A DNA stretch of 64,000 bases from Lenzites betulinus (Eukaryota > Basidiomycota > Agaricomycetes > Polyporales > Polyporaceae): NCBI GenBank assembly GCA_022264855.1, contig JABYQU010000001.1, positions 1,798,001 through 1,862,000 on the forward strand, given 5' to 3'. The position numbers and the translations under genes were made by a program. The notes below the pieces were generated by a model that saw nothing but the letters and a program-made list of their open reading frames with translations, made no database searches and was not told where the DNA came from. Positions 11,612 through 23,578 of this stretch are shown piece after piece (the first letter of the stretch is position 1; each line of letters opens with the position of its first letter).

Positions 11612-14561
11612 ATGGACTCGAGAAACCTCGCGGAACAGGAGAAAGATATAAGGGACCTGCTGCGTCGCGCAGAACGCACTCCCGTGAAGACGTCTGCTCT
11701 GGTGAATGCGGCAGTCGCTCTTGACTCAGAGGACGCTAACCATTCGGCACACCCATAGCGCAAAGATACCCTCAAACGTCTTATTGACCTCGCACACTCT
11801 TCCCATCCATCTTTGAAAATTATCGCCGCCACCAACATCAAGCTTTTCATCAGAGACTTTCCCGACCTCGAAGACGATGCCATCAATGCTGTCTACGACT
11901 TGTGCGAGGACCCAGTCTCGAGTGTAAGTTCTTGACGCGTTTCGTCATATCTACTCGTCTCACGGAGCATCCACAGGTGCGTATCAAGGGTTATTCCGCC
12001 ATTGTTGACGTATCTCGGGAGCAACAGAAATGGGTGAAGAGGAACGCCGATGTGCTAGTCCAGCTTCTACAAAGTGGTGAGTCCTCGCGCAATATCCCTA
12101 GTCCGTATTACATGTACCTCCGCAAGTATGCATCAGCTCTCTGCTGTCTGCTTGATGTTTCGGATCCACCTGCCTGACGCCACCTTCCGCCGCCACCCTC
12201 GAGCGCAGTCTTTCCCAAACTGCAGCACTAATATCATTCCTTAGATGACCTAGAGGAAGTCACGTTTGTCAAGCGTGCTCTTACGCAGCATCTGGATATG
12301 GACCCGACTGTTACTCTGGGCGTTATTTGCGATCAGATCGTTCCACCCGACGAGCCACTGGACGAAGAAGAACAGGCCATCCGCGACAAGCTGCGGTCCC
12401 TGGTCCTTGCATTCTTAGCTGGCGAGGCCAAGCGCTCCCTCGTCGAGCGACATGCGATCACCCCTGACAGCCCCGCTGAACAGAATCTCGTCATGAATTT
12501 GTTCAAGGTACGATGTGGCGTCCTCGAACACGACCCAAAATCACTCATTAATTCGTCTCATTTGCTTCATGTTTGAAGGCTATACCAAGGCTATCACAGA
12601 AGGATGCGGACGTGATTGTCAAGGACATACTTGCCCCGCTTCCCTCATTCAAGCCGACCTTTGCTCGGGGAAAGGAATTGCTCGACCTTCTATTAGCCCA
12701 GGCACGCGCCACGCTGAAGGCCGACCTCCCATCTGGAGGTGAAGAAGGCACCCTACGACACGCCCGCCATTACCTGGATCTTGCTTCATTTATCGCTGTC
12801 GACGCCCGACTCGCTCATCCATCTCACTTGCTTCGTTTCTATTATTCAAATCTCACACCCAAGCTGGTGCTGGGGCGCCTCCCGGAAGATGACCAGGCTT
12901 ACGTTTTCCGCAATGTGGCCGCGATCTTCACTGCTTGCGAGGAGTTCAAGGCCAGCGTGCCTCCAACGGGCCCCGCAGCCAATGTGGCGAGGCAACATGG
13001 AAGTAGCGCCGACACAGGAAACGACGATGCAGCTCTCCGGAAGCAATTCCTGGATATCTGTTCAGTATTGTTGCAGGTCAGGGCGCGCCCCTGATGATAT
13101 TATCATCTGAGTGCTAATATCCACCTAGGTCTTCATCGACATGCAGTCATCTTCACTCAGGCCATGGACGGCCTGCAATACGCTCATCCAAGGTGTTTCC
13201 CGCGTATGTTGGTGCCCGCATCCTCGAATGGCATACATTAAACAGATTGTCATGTTGCAGAGAACACAGGAACCTCGCGTACAGATGCCCGCGAATGTCG
13301 TCTCTTCCTTGCGACGCATCGAGGCCATCCCCATTCCGGAGGAGGCATCTACTGGGGATATAGCTGCGCAGGAGCAAGCGCGCAGTGCCATCAGGGTTCG
13401 CAATAGGCCGCTTCTCGTTCTCGCCGCATGTGTCCAACAAATGCCTCTTTCTTGTCTCTGCAGCTGCTGCTCGAGCCGATCAAGTCTTCAGGTGCTTCTA
13501 CAACAGAAGCAACAACTTCAGCCCCCGTAGGTCAGCCTGGTGGACGGAAAGGTAAGGCGCCTCAACCCCTTCCCAGCCGGCAAGCCCATGAAGCCTATGG
13601 GCATAAACTCGTAGGCGCAAGTACAAATGCAGGCGATGGACGCCGTATCATGAACGTCAACAAGCGCAAGATGGACTCCCCAAATGGACCTGCCATTACT
13701 ACGCCATCTAGCCCAAGCAGCTCGAGAGCCACAGCTAGTAGTCCCAGGGGACCAAGAAACGGCCTTCCTGCACCACCAACATCTCTTCCACCTCGACCAA
13801 CACCGGCCGCAGCGTCTACGGGAAACCATGGAGCGCCCTCTGCCCCACGTGCTGACCGAGCGAGACAGCCCCCGCCTCACCTCAGAGATCGATCTATGCC
13901 GTCAAAACAAGACGCGAGTGCAGCACAAACTGTGCCGCCAACAGGAACGGAAGAAGGTGCCCCAAGGTCAGCGAAACGGGCGCGAACGGACGGGCGCAAA
14001 GGCGGTCCAAGAGAAGGTGGCCCTGCAGCCTCCGGTTCGACGCCCAACCGAGGCGGTGCGAAGACGGGCGAGCTATCGATCGTAGGACAAGCCGCCGAGT
14101 CAGGACCCATACCCTCCCTGCTCAGCCGCCTCAATTCAGGGGCGCAGAACGGGGGGGTGGCTGCTCCGGCGGCGCCTGACCGTGAACAGACGCAACATGA
14201 CCGCGGGCAAGGGCGTAGGGGAAGAGGAGACTCCGAACGCAACGACCCCGTAGTCCCGGCCAAACGTCGAGCAGACTCTGCAACCTCTAATACGCCTGTG
14301 GTATCTTCCGCCGGCGCAACTGTGCCGCCACCATCCGCACGCAATCGACCGTCACGGCCGTCTCCAGACGGGGAAAAGCCTCCCGTAGGCGGCTACAGCA
14401 TACGCGGTGCTGCGAAGGCTGTCAATCGACCGTCGCCTCCTGAAGGGGATGGCCTCGGCTCAAAGGGCCCGACTTCGCTGCTCCAGAGGCTGCAGCCTGT
14501 AGGAGGCGCGCAAACGTCGGATGATGGAGGGAGGAGACGGAAGAAGGGCAGGCACGCGTGA
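11612..14561 (+). CDS. Apoptosis inhibitor 5 (API5/AAC-11) family protein
   Basis: API5 is a nuclear HEAT/ARM helical-repeat scaffold linked in animals to cell survival and mRNA metabolism. Exons 11612-11701, 11759-11923, 11977-12076, 12245-12507, 12579-13076, 13129-13395 and 13464-14561 give about 826 residues. The helical-repeat part is recognisable from FIRDFPDLEDDAINAVYDLC through DDLEEVTFVKRALTQHLDMD to the ARGKELLDLL region. The C-terminal ~365 residues are low-complexity (Pro/Ser/Arg/Gly), with basic clusters (VNKRKMDSPNG, RRRKKGRHA) that look like nuclear localisation signals. Two short leucine motifs (IPSLLSRLN, TSLLQRLQ) occur in this tail. Exon 6 is phase-compatible with both neighbours, and a CTAAT branch-like site precedes it, but its translation shows no clear API5 similarity, so that part of the model is weaker. 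Human API5 is about 520 residues, so this one has a long fungal tail. Confidence 0.82.
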
Positions 14562-15470
14562 TGAGGAGGCTCCGGAGGAGACGCACCGTGGCGACGGCAA
14601 GCGACGGGAGCACCATGTTGTATTATTTGGCAAGATGAATGCGGATACGGCTGCTCTGCAGATGACATTAAGCAGAACCTGCACGGCAGCGGGCGGGTGT
14701 CTTGATCGTTCTCAGACAAGACGTCTATGGATGTGAGGGCACTCGCAGGCCTTAGGGAGTGTTATACTCATATTAAATGCCTTTCACGCGGCATCCGCTT
14801 CTGACAGTACGCCGTATGACGACGCCTCAGGCCTCAGGGCCTGATGAAGCGGTCTACCCGGGCAAGGTTCCTTCGCTACAACCGCGTCTGGACGTTGCAG
14901 ATTCTCGGATTGGTACAGCCACGACTCTTCATGCATCATGCCGTATCCTGAAAGTACGTATACTATGCGGCCGGTACGCGGCTGTCAGCACCATCCAGCG
15001 TTCACTAGCACACCATAACCTACTGACCTAGAGACATGGCAATGTCGTGGACTCATGTCAGGACGATGTGCGCCGCCTGCAATTCCACCACGTGGGCGCA
15101 CGATCTGAGATCACACATGCTGTGCCACCTCGGCCAAAAGGACATATCGGATTCAGAAGGTGGACAAGTTCCCCTCACTCCGAACACTCACTGTGAATTG
15201 CGCGCGCCGAATATCTTCGTGCCGTGTATGATATCCCCGCTCGTGCACGAAGCATGGGTGTGTTCACGACGGTTGCGGTCAGGTGGGACATGCCAGTGCG
15301 AGGTGTCTGAACCCCGAGCCATGGGCGGGCTTCTGAAATTCGAATGATGATGGCAGGCGCTGCATCCTGTGCTGGCTCGGGCAGGCTATAACTACCATCC
15401 GCCTCCCCGCCCTCCTCGACAGGCTTGTTCTTCTTCCGCCCTCGGCTCTTCTCCTTCGCCCGTCCTGAGC
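14562..15470. other. Intergenic between API5 and chitinase
   Basis: 3' flank of API5 and promoter of the chitinase. Fragments in different frames (for instance near 14860-14945 and 15150-15235) look faintly like decayed coding sequence, but no start, splice chain or family could be supported. Confidence 0.4.
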
Positions 15471-16998
15471 ATGCTGTCCTTTCTCCTCCTCGCTCTTTCC
15501 ATTGCCGTTCCCTTCGCCGAGGCTAAGCCACACACGCATGTACTGAAGCGCACTTGCCCCTCCAAGTCTTCTGGCTCCTCTAGCTCCTCTGGCTCCTCCA
15601 AGTCCTCCAAAGCGGCTGTTGGCTGGTATGCTGGCTATCATTCGACGGACTTCCCCCTCAGCGACGTCAGTTGGAGCAAGTACACTCATCTCACATTCTC
15701 TTTCGCGTGAGTTGTGCTTCAACATACACTTTCACACCCACTCATGGCGCTGCCTCCTTTGTTGGTAGAGTGACCACGCCTGATGTGAATACACTCTCCT
15801 TGGAGGACTCCGATGCCCCCCTGCTGCCGCAGTTCGTCGAGACCGCGCACAAGAACGTACGGTGCTCTATTACCGTTTCTCAGGGGCAGCTACCCAACTC
15901 CTACCTCCACAGAACGTCAAGGCCTTGGTCTCTATCGGAGGCTGGACCGGATCGAAGTTCTACTCAAACAACGTCGCGACCCAGGCGAACCGTACAGCGT
16001 TCGTGAAGACTGTCACCGGCCTTGCTACGAAGTACAATCTGGATGGCATTGACTTTGAGTGCGTAATGTTCGCAACCCGCCGCCGATGTCTCTTGTTGAT
16101 ACTATACTTAGCTGGGAGTACCCTGGAGCTCCGGGTCTCGAGTGCAACGCCGTCAGTGCTGACGATACCGCCAACTACCTGTCCTTCCTCCAGGAGCTCC
16201 GCGCAGACCCCGTAGGGAAGAAGCTTATTCTCACCGCAGCCGTCTCTATCTCCCCGTGGGCGGATGCTACAAAAACACCCTCCAAGGATGTCTCGGCTTT
16301 TGCAAAGGTGCTCGACTGGGTTGCGATCATGAACTACGACGTCTGGGGCTCCTGGTCTAACGGCGTCGGCCCCAACGCGCCGCTGAACGACACATGCGCA
16401 ACTCCCGCCCGCCAGCAGGGCAGCGCCGTCAGTGCTGTCAAGGCGTGGACAGAGGCTGGTTTCCCGACGAACCAGATAGTCCTTGGTGTTGCAGCCTACG
16501 GCCACTCGTTCCACGTCGACCAGTCGGCAGCGCTCACCGGGAACACCTTGAACGCGTACCCGGCGTTCGTTGCGGACGAGCAGCCCGCCGGTGACAAGTG
16601 GGACGGTGCCGCCGGTACCGACGATGGGTGCGGGGTTCTCACCCAGCAACCTGGGGGAGTTATGACTTTCTGGGGCATGATCGACGCCAACTACCTGAAC
16701 TCCAACGGAACCGTCGCTTCCGGCATTGACTACCGTTTCGATGACTGCAGTCAGACAGTGAGTACCCGAGAATGACAAGGAGACATGGTGGATCTCACGC
16801 TTGTTGTCTTTTTCTCAGCCATACGTCTACAACCCGAAGACGGAGGTGATGATTTCCTTCGACGACGCCCACTCCTTCGCCTCCAAAGGCCAATTCATCA
16901 AGTCGCAGAATCTCCGTGGCTTCTCCATGTGGGAGGCCGGCGGTGACTCCAACGACATCCTCTTGAGCTCGATCCGCTCTGCGGCAGGGTACCCGTGA
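15471..16998 (+). CDS. Secreted GH18 chitinase
   Basis: Glycoside hydrolase family 18 endochitinase, predicted secreted, cleaving beta-1,4-GlcNAc bonds of chitin in the fungus's own wall or in prey or debris. Exons 15471-15706, 15769-15856, 15913-16058, 16112-16757 and 16819-16998 give 431 residues. A signal peptide (residues 1-18, MLSFLLLALSIAVPFAEA) is followed by a Ser-rich linker (about 30-48). The barrel starts at VGWYAGYHSTDFPLS. VKALVSIGGW is the conserved strand 3. The catalytic DxxDxDxE motif is DGIDFDWE, and the third Asp codon is assembled across intron 3 (GA|C). Later motifs are VAIMNYDVWG (substrate-assisted catalysis Tyr) and LRGFSMWEAGGDS near the C-terminus. There is no carbohydrate-binding module. 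Confidence 0.95.
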
Positions 16999-19900
16999 TC
17001 TCCTCACTAAGGTTGCCCTTGTCTCCCCGATTTTTATTCTGTTTGCTCTGTGTCCCTCTTATGTACACCGCACGATGTGTGGCACCTGCGGTCCCCACGT
17101 CGTGCACGACCGTCCACAGGTAGCACGGTCGCACTCTCCTCTGTATTCCGCGCACAGGCTGCTTTGCTCTGCCGTACCGGTACGACATCTCGTACATACC
17201 TATCTGACATGTCACCGAAATGATAACGTCTTGCGAGCTGCGATGTTTGTGTTCGCGTCCGCTGCGCGCGCGGTCGCACGTGTGTGCGAGCGTGATGACG
17301 AGTGCCCAGCAGGGTTCTCAGCAAGCCTACATACAAGCTTCGCGCGCGGGCCCGGTCTCAGGTGGGCAGAGGGGAAAGACCGAAGACATTGAATGAAGCC
17401 CGACGCCGCGCGCGCGTCCTCGTGACAAGCACAATAAACCTTTAAGGCTCGGGAGACTCAGAGAGGGCGCGGAGGAAGCAGGAGCCCGTCAGACGGCGCG
17501 CACGATTGTCAATGAAGCCTGCAGATGGTGCCGTCCGCCGGGGTCGTTCTGTCGACTTCGGTGCGGCATGGGGTCCGGCGACGGGCAGTGGACGCCGCCC
17601 CTGGCTGGACACGCCCGCCGCGCACGGCGCCAGCATCCCGTCCCGCGTCGTCTGCACGCTGCCGCGGGGAGGTGCCGCGCTGGCTTGATGTGCAGCACCA
17701 TGGAGACAAGGCACGCGTGCGCGGGTCCTGGCGGAGGCAGCTCTGAGCCGAGGGGGCGCGGGGCGTCGAGGACAAGGATGGGCGGCCTCGGAGCTGTGTA
17801 GCTGGTCTTCTAGAGTGTTACTTGGGTGCGCTAGGGAATCAGGAGCGCTATGTATGGCCGAGACTACTTACAGGTACCGCGCGACGCTGACGGTGTGCTC
17901 ACAGATAACGGGTGCGTTCGTGGGCACACGAGGCTGAGAGCATGAGACTCGGCTTGAGTGCCTGATGGCGCTGCGCTAGGGTCTGGAGGTTGGTGTCCGA
18001 GAGTTGTCGTTCGAGCCAACGAGTCTTTGACGTACTGAAGGGGGAAGCCTCTGTGCGTCGGAGCAGCGGAGCTTTTTAATGCGGAAAGGCAGGAAGATGC
18101 CGGCGGAGAGGCAAAGCAGCGCGTGAGACGTTCTTCTATCCAGCGAAGAATCCTATGGACGTTGTTCAATTACGTCTCAGTGAGGAGAGCATGCAATTAT
18201 GACTGCGAGAGAGGCGGTGATTTCGCGAAGGGCAGATAGGAAGTCAAGCAACGGATTCAGTCAGCAATAAACAAGGGAGAATGCATATGAGAAAGGCTTG
18301 GACCGCTCACCGATTGCCTCGATAGATCGAAAAGCGGTGAGATGAGCTAAGTGGTGCCGAAAATCTCACCGCGGCGTTCTAGATGCTCTCGAAGCCACCG
18401 ACGATACAAGCAGCGCCCCACTGATCATGGCTAGTGGCTTCCGGGTGAGACAACCGTTAATAAAGGGATGGAGCGATTGAGCGACAGATTCACGCATCCG
18501 ACGCGCGGCAGCAGTTCTTGTTCTGGCGCCATGGGGTTAAGTTGAAGTGGCTGGGCACATTCGCGGCTCACGGGTACTTCAAGAAACCTATAACACGGAT
18601 GATGAAAGGATGACAAGCTGACTCAACTGGCCAGCTCGACGCATTGCCCAGGCGGATTATGAATCACCGCCGGTTCGAGCGGGATAGGACGCGGGGCCCT
18701 CCTCGGCGGCCCCCGGAAAGGATGTCCCTGTATTTTTGGGCGCGGTCATGGTCAGGCCCTCTAGCGTCGGATAAAATCAACCGCTTACACTGTTTACCCC
18801 ACATCTATTTCTTTCAACGAACATCGATGAGTGCAGCTGTCAGGACCTGACACTGCAAGGAGCGAAATGGCCACACGATGTGCGCGTAATTGTTTGTGCA
18901 GAAGGTGGCACCGGCTGGTGCTGAAGCCTCGGGGGCCCGGGCTGGTGCAGAGAATGCGCATCAACCTGTTCAGCTTACTGTCCGCACATACGGGCGATTG
19001 TTCTGGACAAACGTGAGAGCCCTGGTGTCAGTCATGATGCTGAGAAGATGTGTATGTTCCCGAGGCAGTCGTCGGCTGAAGCCGCGTGTGGATGGATGCA
19101 TTACGGAGCGTCGCACCAGGGTGAGAATGATGAGGTATATTGCGCGCCCATGGAGATGCAACTGATTGGAGTGAGCTTCTAGCAGATCCTGCTTCTCACC
19201 GCACGCAGGAAGCAAGGCCAGCGGAGACCACCGGTGATCCGTAATATGCTGCTTAGGCTGGCGTCGGTAGCTTCTGGAGGGTCGCTGCGATCTTAAAAAT
19301 CCGGGGCTTCGCTCTCGGAGGCCCGGAGGGCTGGGTGGGAACATAGGGGCTCGGTCGTAGCACATCGACAAAGAAAACGGTCTCTGGCATGGCGGGGGTG
19401 CAGCGGGAATGGTGTCAACCCCCGTGGGGGATCTGTCGTATTTCGGAACGCGTTTCGGAAGGCAGCGCCACTGGAGGAGTGGGCACTGAGCACCAGGAGC
19501 GAGCGAAGTGTCGGGTCGGAGGTGGGATGCTCCGCGCAGGGAGCATGAGGACGAGCAGTGCAGAGGTTTGCCGGGCGAACGTGTAGCCGCAAAAGAGACC
19601 GGACGGAGCACAGGGAGCGGGCGAGGCTGTGTCCCGTAGTACGTTTAGGCGCAGGGTGCGATGCAGCACGGCTTGGAAGGTGGCGGGGCCCGCCTCGCGC
19701 AACTTGAGCGTGCGAGCAGCGGTCTGCCATGATCACCTTCAGCGTACGCGAACTTGTCGGAGGAGGAGGCTGCTAACGTTGAGGGCGGCAGAGAATAGCT
19801 AATTTGCAAAATGCGGCAATTTAGAAAACACTGCAAAGTCGTCAGCGCGGGCGAAGCGTCGTGAGATCGGATCGGGCCGTCCATATGGTCATCCGATCTG

Positions 19901-21700
19901 ACTGCATGTTTCCCGATCTGGACATAAGAGCCTCCACTTGGCATGGCCAGGCACGTCCTCGGTGCCTCGCCTCGACATCTTGTCCACAACCAGCCACAAC
20001 CGTGCGCGTACCCGCGCGCACATCCAGTTCTACCAGTCCAAGCAGCACCGTGCAGCTGCAGCTGGACCCTGTCGATGCACACAGCGGACCACGAACTCAC
20101 TAGCACGTTCGAATTCGCCAAACACCGGCGAAAGTGTCGTACGCGAGCGACCTCGAAACAGCCCTACGAACTATGACAGCGCGAGTCAGCACAGCGTTGC
20201 ACGAAGCGCACTCGCGAACCCACACCCACTCCTCCGCCGTTCTATTGCGCTCCCCGCTCATCCTCTTCTCAGGCAGCTGGTGTCAGGGTGACCCCGCCTG
20301 CGCAGATGCAGACATCCACGCGCACGGGTCAAGTTCAGCGCGCACATCCTCGGCTCTCACCTGCGCTGCCCGACAGCCATGTCCTCGCCGGTCGTCCACA
20401 CCTCGACCATCACTGATCTGTGGAAACGCGACTGCGCCGTTCGCGAGGTGGCTCGGCTTCAGGCGCGGGAGGCATTCGGCTGGCTGCAACATACCGTTTC
20501 CGTCCGGCGGACTCCGTCGGGGGCGCCTCGGGCTGCTTGTTTCAACGCTGATCGCAATTTACAGGCGCGCCGGAGGGTTTCTGGGGACCGCTTGGCAGCT
20601 GCTCACGAGCTGCACAGCCGCCGCTGGGTCGCGCTACGCGTTCGCTGACGGAATAGGTTGCGTAAGTGATCTGTTGTACACTCGCCGCCGCATCATTCTG
20701 GCTCGCGACTAGCGAAACGGCATCTGCAAGGCTATGGTGCGATTGTGGTGCTGCTGGACGGCGAGTGTGCTGCAGAGTGTGCGCGTCTGTGCAGTATATT
20801 GGTAAGCTTTTAGCAGAGTCAGCAGCGTTCGACGTAATGGTGCTAGAGGCATTTACAGCGTCCCGTAATGGGCCACCGCGTGTACCCGCATTTCGGCACT
20901 TGGAGTGTATTGTGTTGGACAGATTGCGTCCCGGCATGTTCTCCCACGGCCAATATCGGTATGCTCAGCACGACAGCTCAGGTGAGTGATAGAGACGGAG
21001 GGCGGACGTACCCTGATGAGCACACAGCAGGCGTTTTCCCCGGTCCGGTGAAGTGACACGGTTCGTATGGCAGCACGTCTCGCCGGGTTCGCCTGGAGGT
21101 ATAGGCAAGCCCCAAAACGCGGGCGAGGCGTGCTCAAATTCGGTACGTCGACGATCTCGATGGGGATTTCATGCCATGGCCAAACGATCGTGGTCAGTTC
21201 GAGCACCGAAACTTCGCACCGACCTTCCACCGACTTGCCGCCAACCCTGAGCACTCCGGTCATGATGCGGCACCCGCGTCCTCTTGCTCGCCACGCGGGG
21301 TCTCCAGCTCCGCAATGCGCGAAACCGACCCTCCGAGGTTGGGCGACTGCAGACGTGCGAGAATCGGGCGCGCTTGCTTGTACGCGACGCCAGCCGCCGT
21401 TTGAGAGCCGCATGCACACCGGAGCATCGCTCGGAGGGCACGATAGCGCGCGGCGCATCAGGCGTGCATGATCAAAAATGCGATTCACCCAGCCAGGCTG
21501 AACGGTGCAAAGTCAGCGGGCGGTGCTGCTAGCGGTGCCGCGGGCCGCGAGCTGCCGCGCCGCAGACGCGACGCGCTGGTGGCGGCGGGCGACGGCGGGC
21601 GGCACGCGCGACCCAGCAGGGCGGTGTTGTGACAGTGGGCGGAGATCTGTGCGGGGCCATGAATCGAGATGCAGCTTCGTGCAGTCCGAGGTGGCGGCGT
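16999..21700. other. Long gene-poor interval, left part
   Basis: About 4.7 kb without a supportable gene. Open frames on both strands (for example around 17440-18170, 18970-19610 and 20130-20940) overlap one another, have no recognised motif and no consistent exon chain. The first few hundred bases are the chitinase 3' flank. Confidence 0.45.
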
Positions 21701-22070
21701 GGGTGAGAAGGACCCCCGAAAATCCCTATAATAGGCTGTCCGGTAGGCGCCCGAAATCCAGGCCTTCGTGTCCGGACACTTTTTTGGGATTTTCGAGGAT
21801 TTTGTCCGGACCTCGGCCATCATGGGGTCCCCAGAGGGTGCAAGTTTGTCCGGATTTTCGCGCCCGGCCCCTTCGGGGCCGGGCGCTTGGTGCTTAGCGC
21901 CGATTTTTTCGCCTCCCAAGAGCCCATGTCCGGACAAACCGGCCGGGTGAGGGACCTATTTTGGGTGTTTGTGTCCGGACTTCGACCTGGCATTTGGCCT
22001 CCAAAACCTTAGACGCCGTCCGGACTTCCGGCCGTGCCACTATAGGGACTTTCGGGGGTCCTGGGTGAGA
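21701..22070. mobile_element. Non-autonomous DNA transposon (MITE-like) with 8-bp target duplication
   Basis: The element spans 21709-22062 (354 bp), flanked by the perfect 8-bp direct repeat GGGTGAGA at 21701-21708 and 22063-22070. Its ends are inverted repeats of about 25 bp beginning AGGACCCCCGAAA, then a mismatch, then TCCCTATA. The few mismatches are all purine transitions. The interior has no coding capacity. It carries seven copies of GTCCGG, mostly within the palindrome GTCCGGAC, at about 21738, 21770, 21804, 21848, 21928, 21973 and 22018, plus a perfect hairpin at 21860-21886. An 8-bp duplication fits hAT or KDZ-type elements. Superfamily assignment is an inference because no transposase is present. 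Confidence 0.88.
21860..21886. repeat. Perfect 12-bp-stem hairpin inside the transposon
   Basis: GCGCCCGGCCCC, a TTC loop, then the exact reverse complement. The stem is almost pure G/C and lies near the middle of the 354-bp element. Confidence 0.92.
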
Positions 22071-23578
22071 GCGCACTTGGCCTGCACGATTAATGCACAT
22101 CGGTTTATGCGAGCTAGCGCCCCTCGATCGGCATCACGGACGGCGCGCTGGGGCGAGCGGACTGACGAGCGGGGGCGGTTGGGGGCGGGTGAAGGCCTTG
22201 GCGCGGGAGGGATAAGGGGATGAGGAGGCGCATCTTCCTCCATTCGGGGGGCGGTTGCTATACGGACGGACGCAGGCGCGTGTCTCTCGTGGTGCTCGTG
22301 TGCCTGTGCGGCCTGGTCTGCGTTGTGCGCGGTGATTACCCCTGGGGCGAACGTATTGACGTCTGCGGGGAGATGACGGAGCTGAGATTTTGAAGTTAGA
22401 GTTGTCGGACGATCCCTGGTTGATGACGAGTAAAGCTGTTGGTAATTTATCGCGCACAACAAGATGCTGCATACGGTATCTACGGATGGGTTGATTAACG
22501 CGAGCTGCGAGTACGGCCACATGCACACGAGTGTTTCAGGAGTACAAGGACGCCGATGGTTGTCAAAATGTGCACTCGGAGGGTGTCGACAGTGCAAAGC
22601 AAAGCACGGTACGGTAGAGGATGACCGGTACGGTAGTTTGTAGCCGGGTTGGGCAACGGAAGGAGGGAAGACGACAACAGCTGTACAAGCTTCAAACGCA
22701 AAGGCAAACTGAAGACCAGGCCGGGGATTGCAGCGTGATGGCGCCGGGGCCGGAGGAGCAGTGCATGGGATCTGTGCGAAGACAAGTGCAGACGCCGGGG
22801 TGGGTGATAGATGAGAGCAAGACCAGCAAGGAGGACATTGAGCGCGAGAATCAGGCTTCTGGTGGGCACAGCCTCGGAGGAGGGGTTAGGGCAAGGACGA
22901 GAGGGGGATATTCCGCGCGATTAATTAGTCAGAGAGCCGACAGCATCGCGGAACTCGAGCCGCCTCTCTCATTCTCGGCAGATCGCGCCGCTACCGAGCC
23001 TCGCTCGCCCAGACGCCCTCCAGACGCGCGCACCTTTGCCCCCCGCGCGGGGCGGGTCGGGCGCGCGCCCGGGGCTGTCGGTGTCGGCGCCGAGGCTGGG
23101 GGCGTGCGCGGGCTCTGAGGGGGCGCGCGGGGACGCGGAGGGGCAGGAGAGGACTTGCGAGGGAGCGGGGATGGATGGCCGGAGTGAGAGCAGGGTGATG
23201 GGGGCCTCGCGCGTCGCAGCGTTTGTCGGGACTGGCGCTGGGGAATCGTTTGGGCTGTTGGCTGGCCACGTTCCGTAACATCCGAGCCATATCCAAATCC
23301 GAATCGAATCGAATCGCTGCTGTCCATAAAGTACTCCCTTCGTACTTAACCCCAATGTCTGCCCCGCCCGCCTCCTAGCCCTCTGCCGTCCCGTTCCTTC
23401 CCCTTCCCCCTCCCTCCCCCAGGGCGTTCCCGGTCTGCTTCTGCCGCCGCGTCCCCAACCCCCGACGCTTCCCACCCGGCCTCTCGCAGCCTCCTTGGTT
23501 TTCCCCCTTTCCGCAGCACTCCTCCCCCGCTCCCCGCGCCCGCCTTTCTCTTCGCTTTTCTATCCTACTATTTTTGTA
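22071..23578. other. Intergenic upstream of the Zn2Cys6 gene
   Basis: No gene recognised. 22960-23160 is strongly GC-rich. A short tandem run of GAATC units lies at about 23300-23316. 23380-23575 is a long pyrimidine-rich tract directly before the start codon, typical of fungal core promoters and 5' UTRs. Confidence 0.5.

Noticed and set aside
15036..15347. Possible small gene or F-box remnant before the chitinase
   Set aside because: Fragments such as KFPSLRTLTVNC look like F-box-type leucine patterns, but they are short, in a different frame from neighbouring fragments, and have no start or splice support.
18655..18690. GGTTCGAGC word suggesting a tRNA T-loop
   Set aside because: No acceptor stem, D-arm or anticodon arm could be formed around it.
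18970..20940. Several 90-210-residue frames in the gene-poor interval
   Set aside because: No motif, overlapping each other on both strands, no intron structure typical of this genome.
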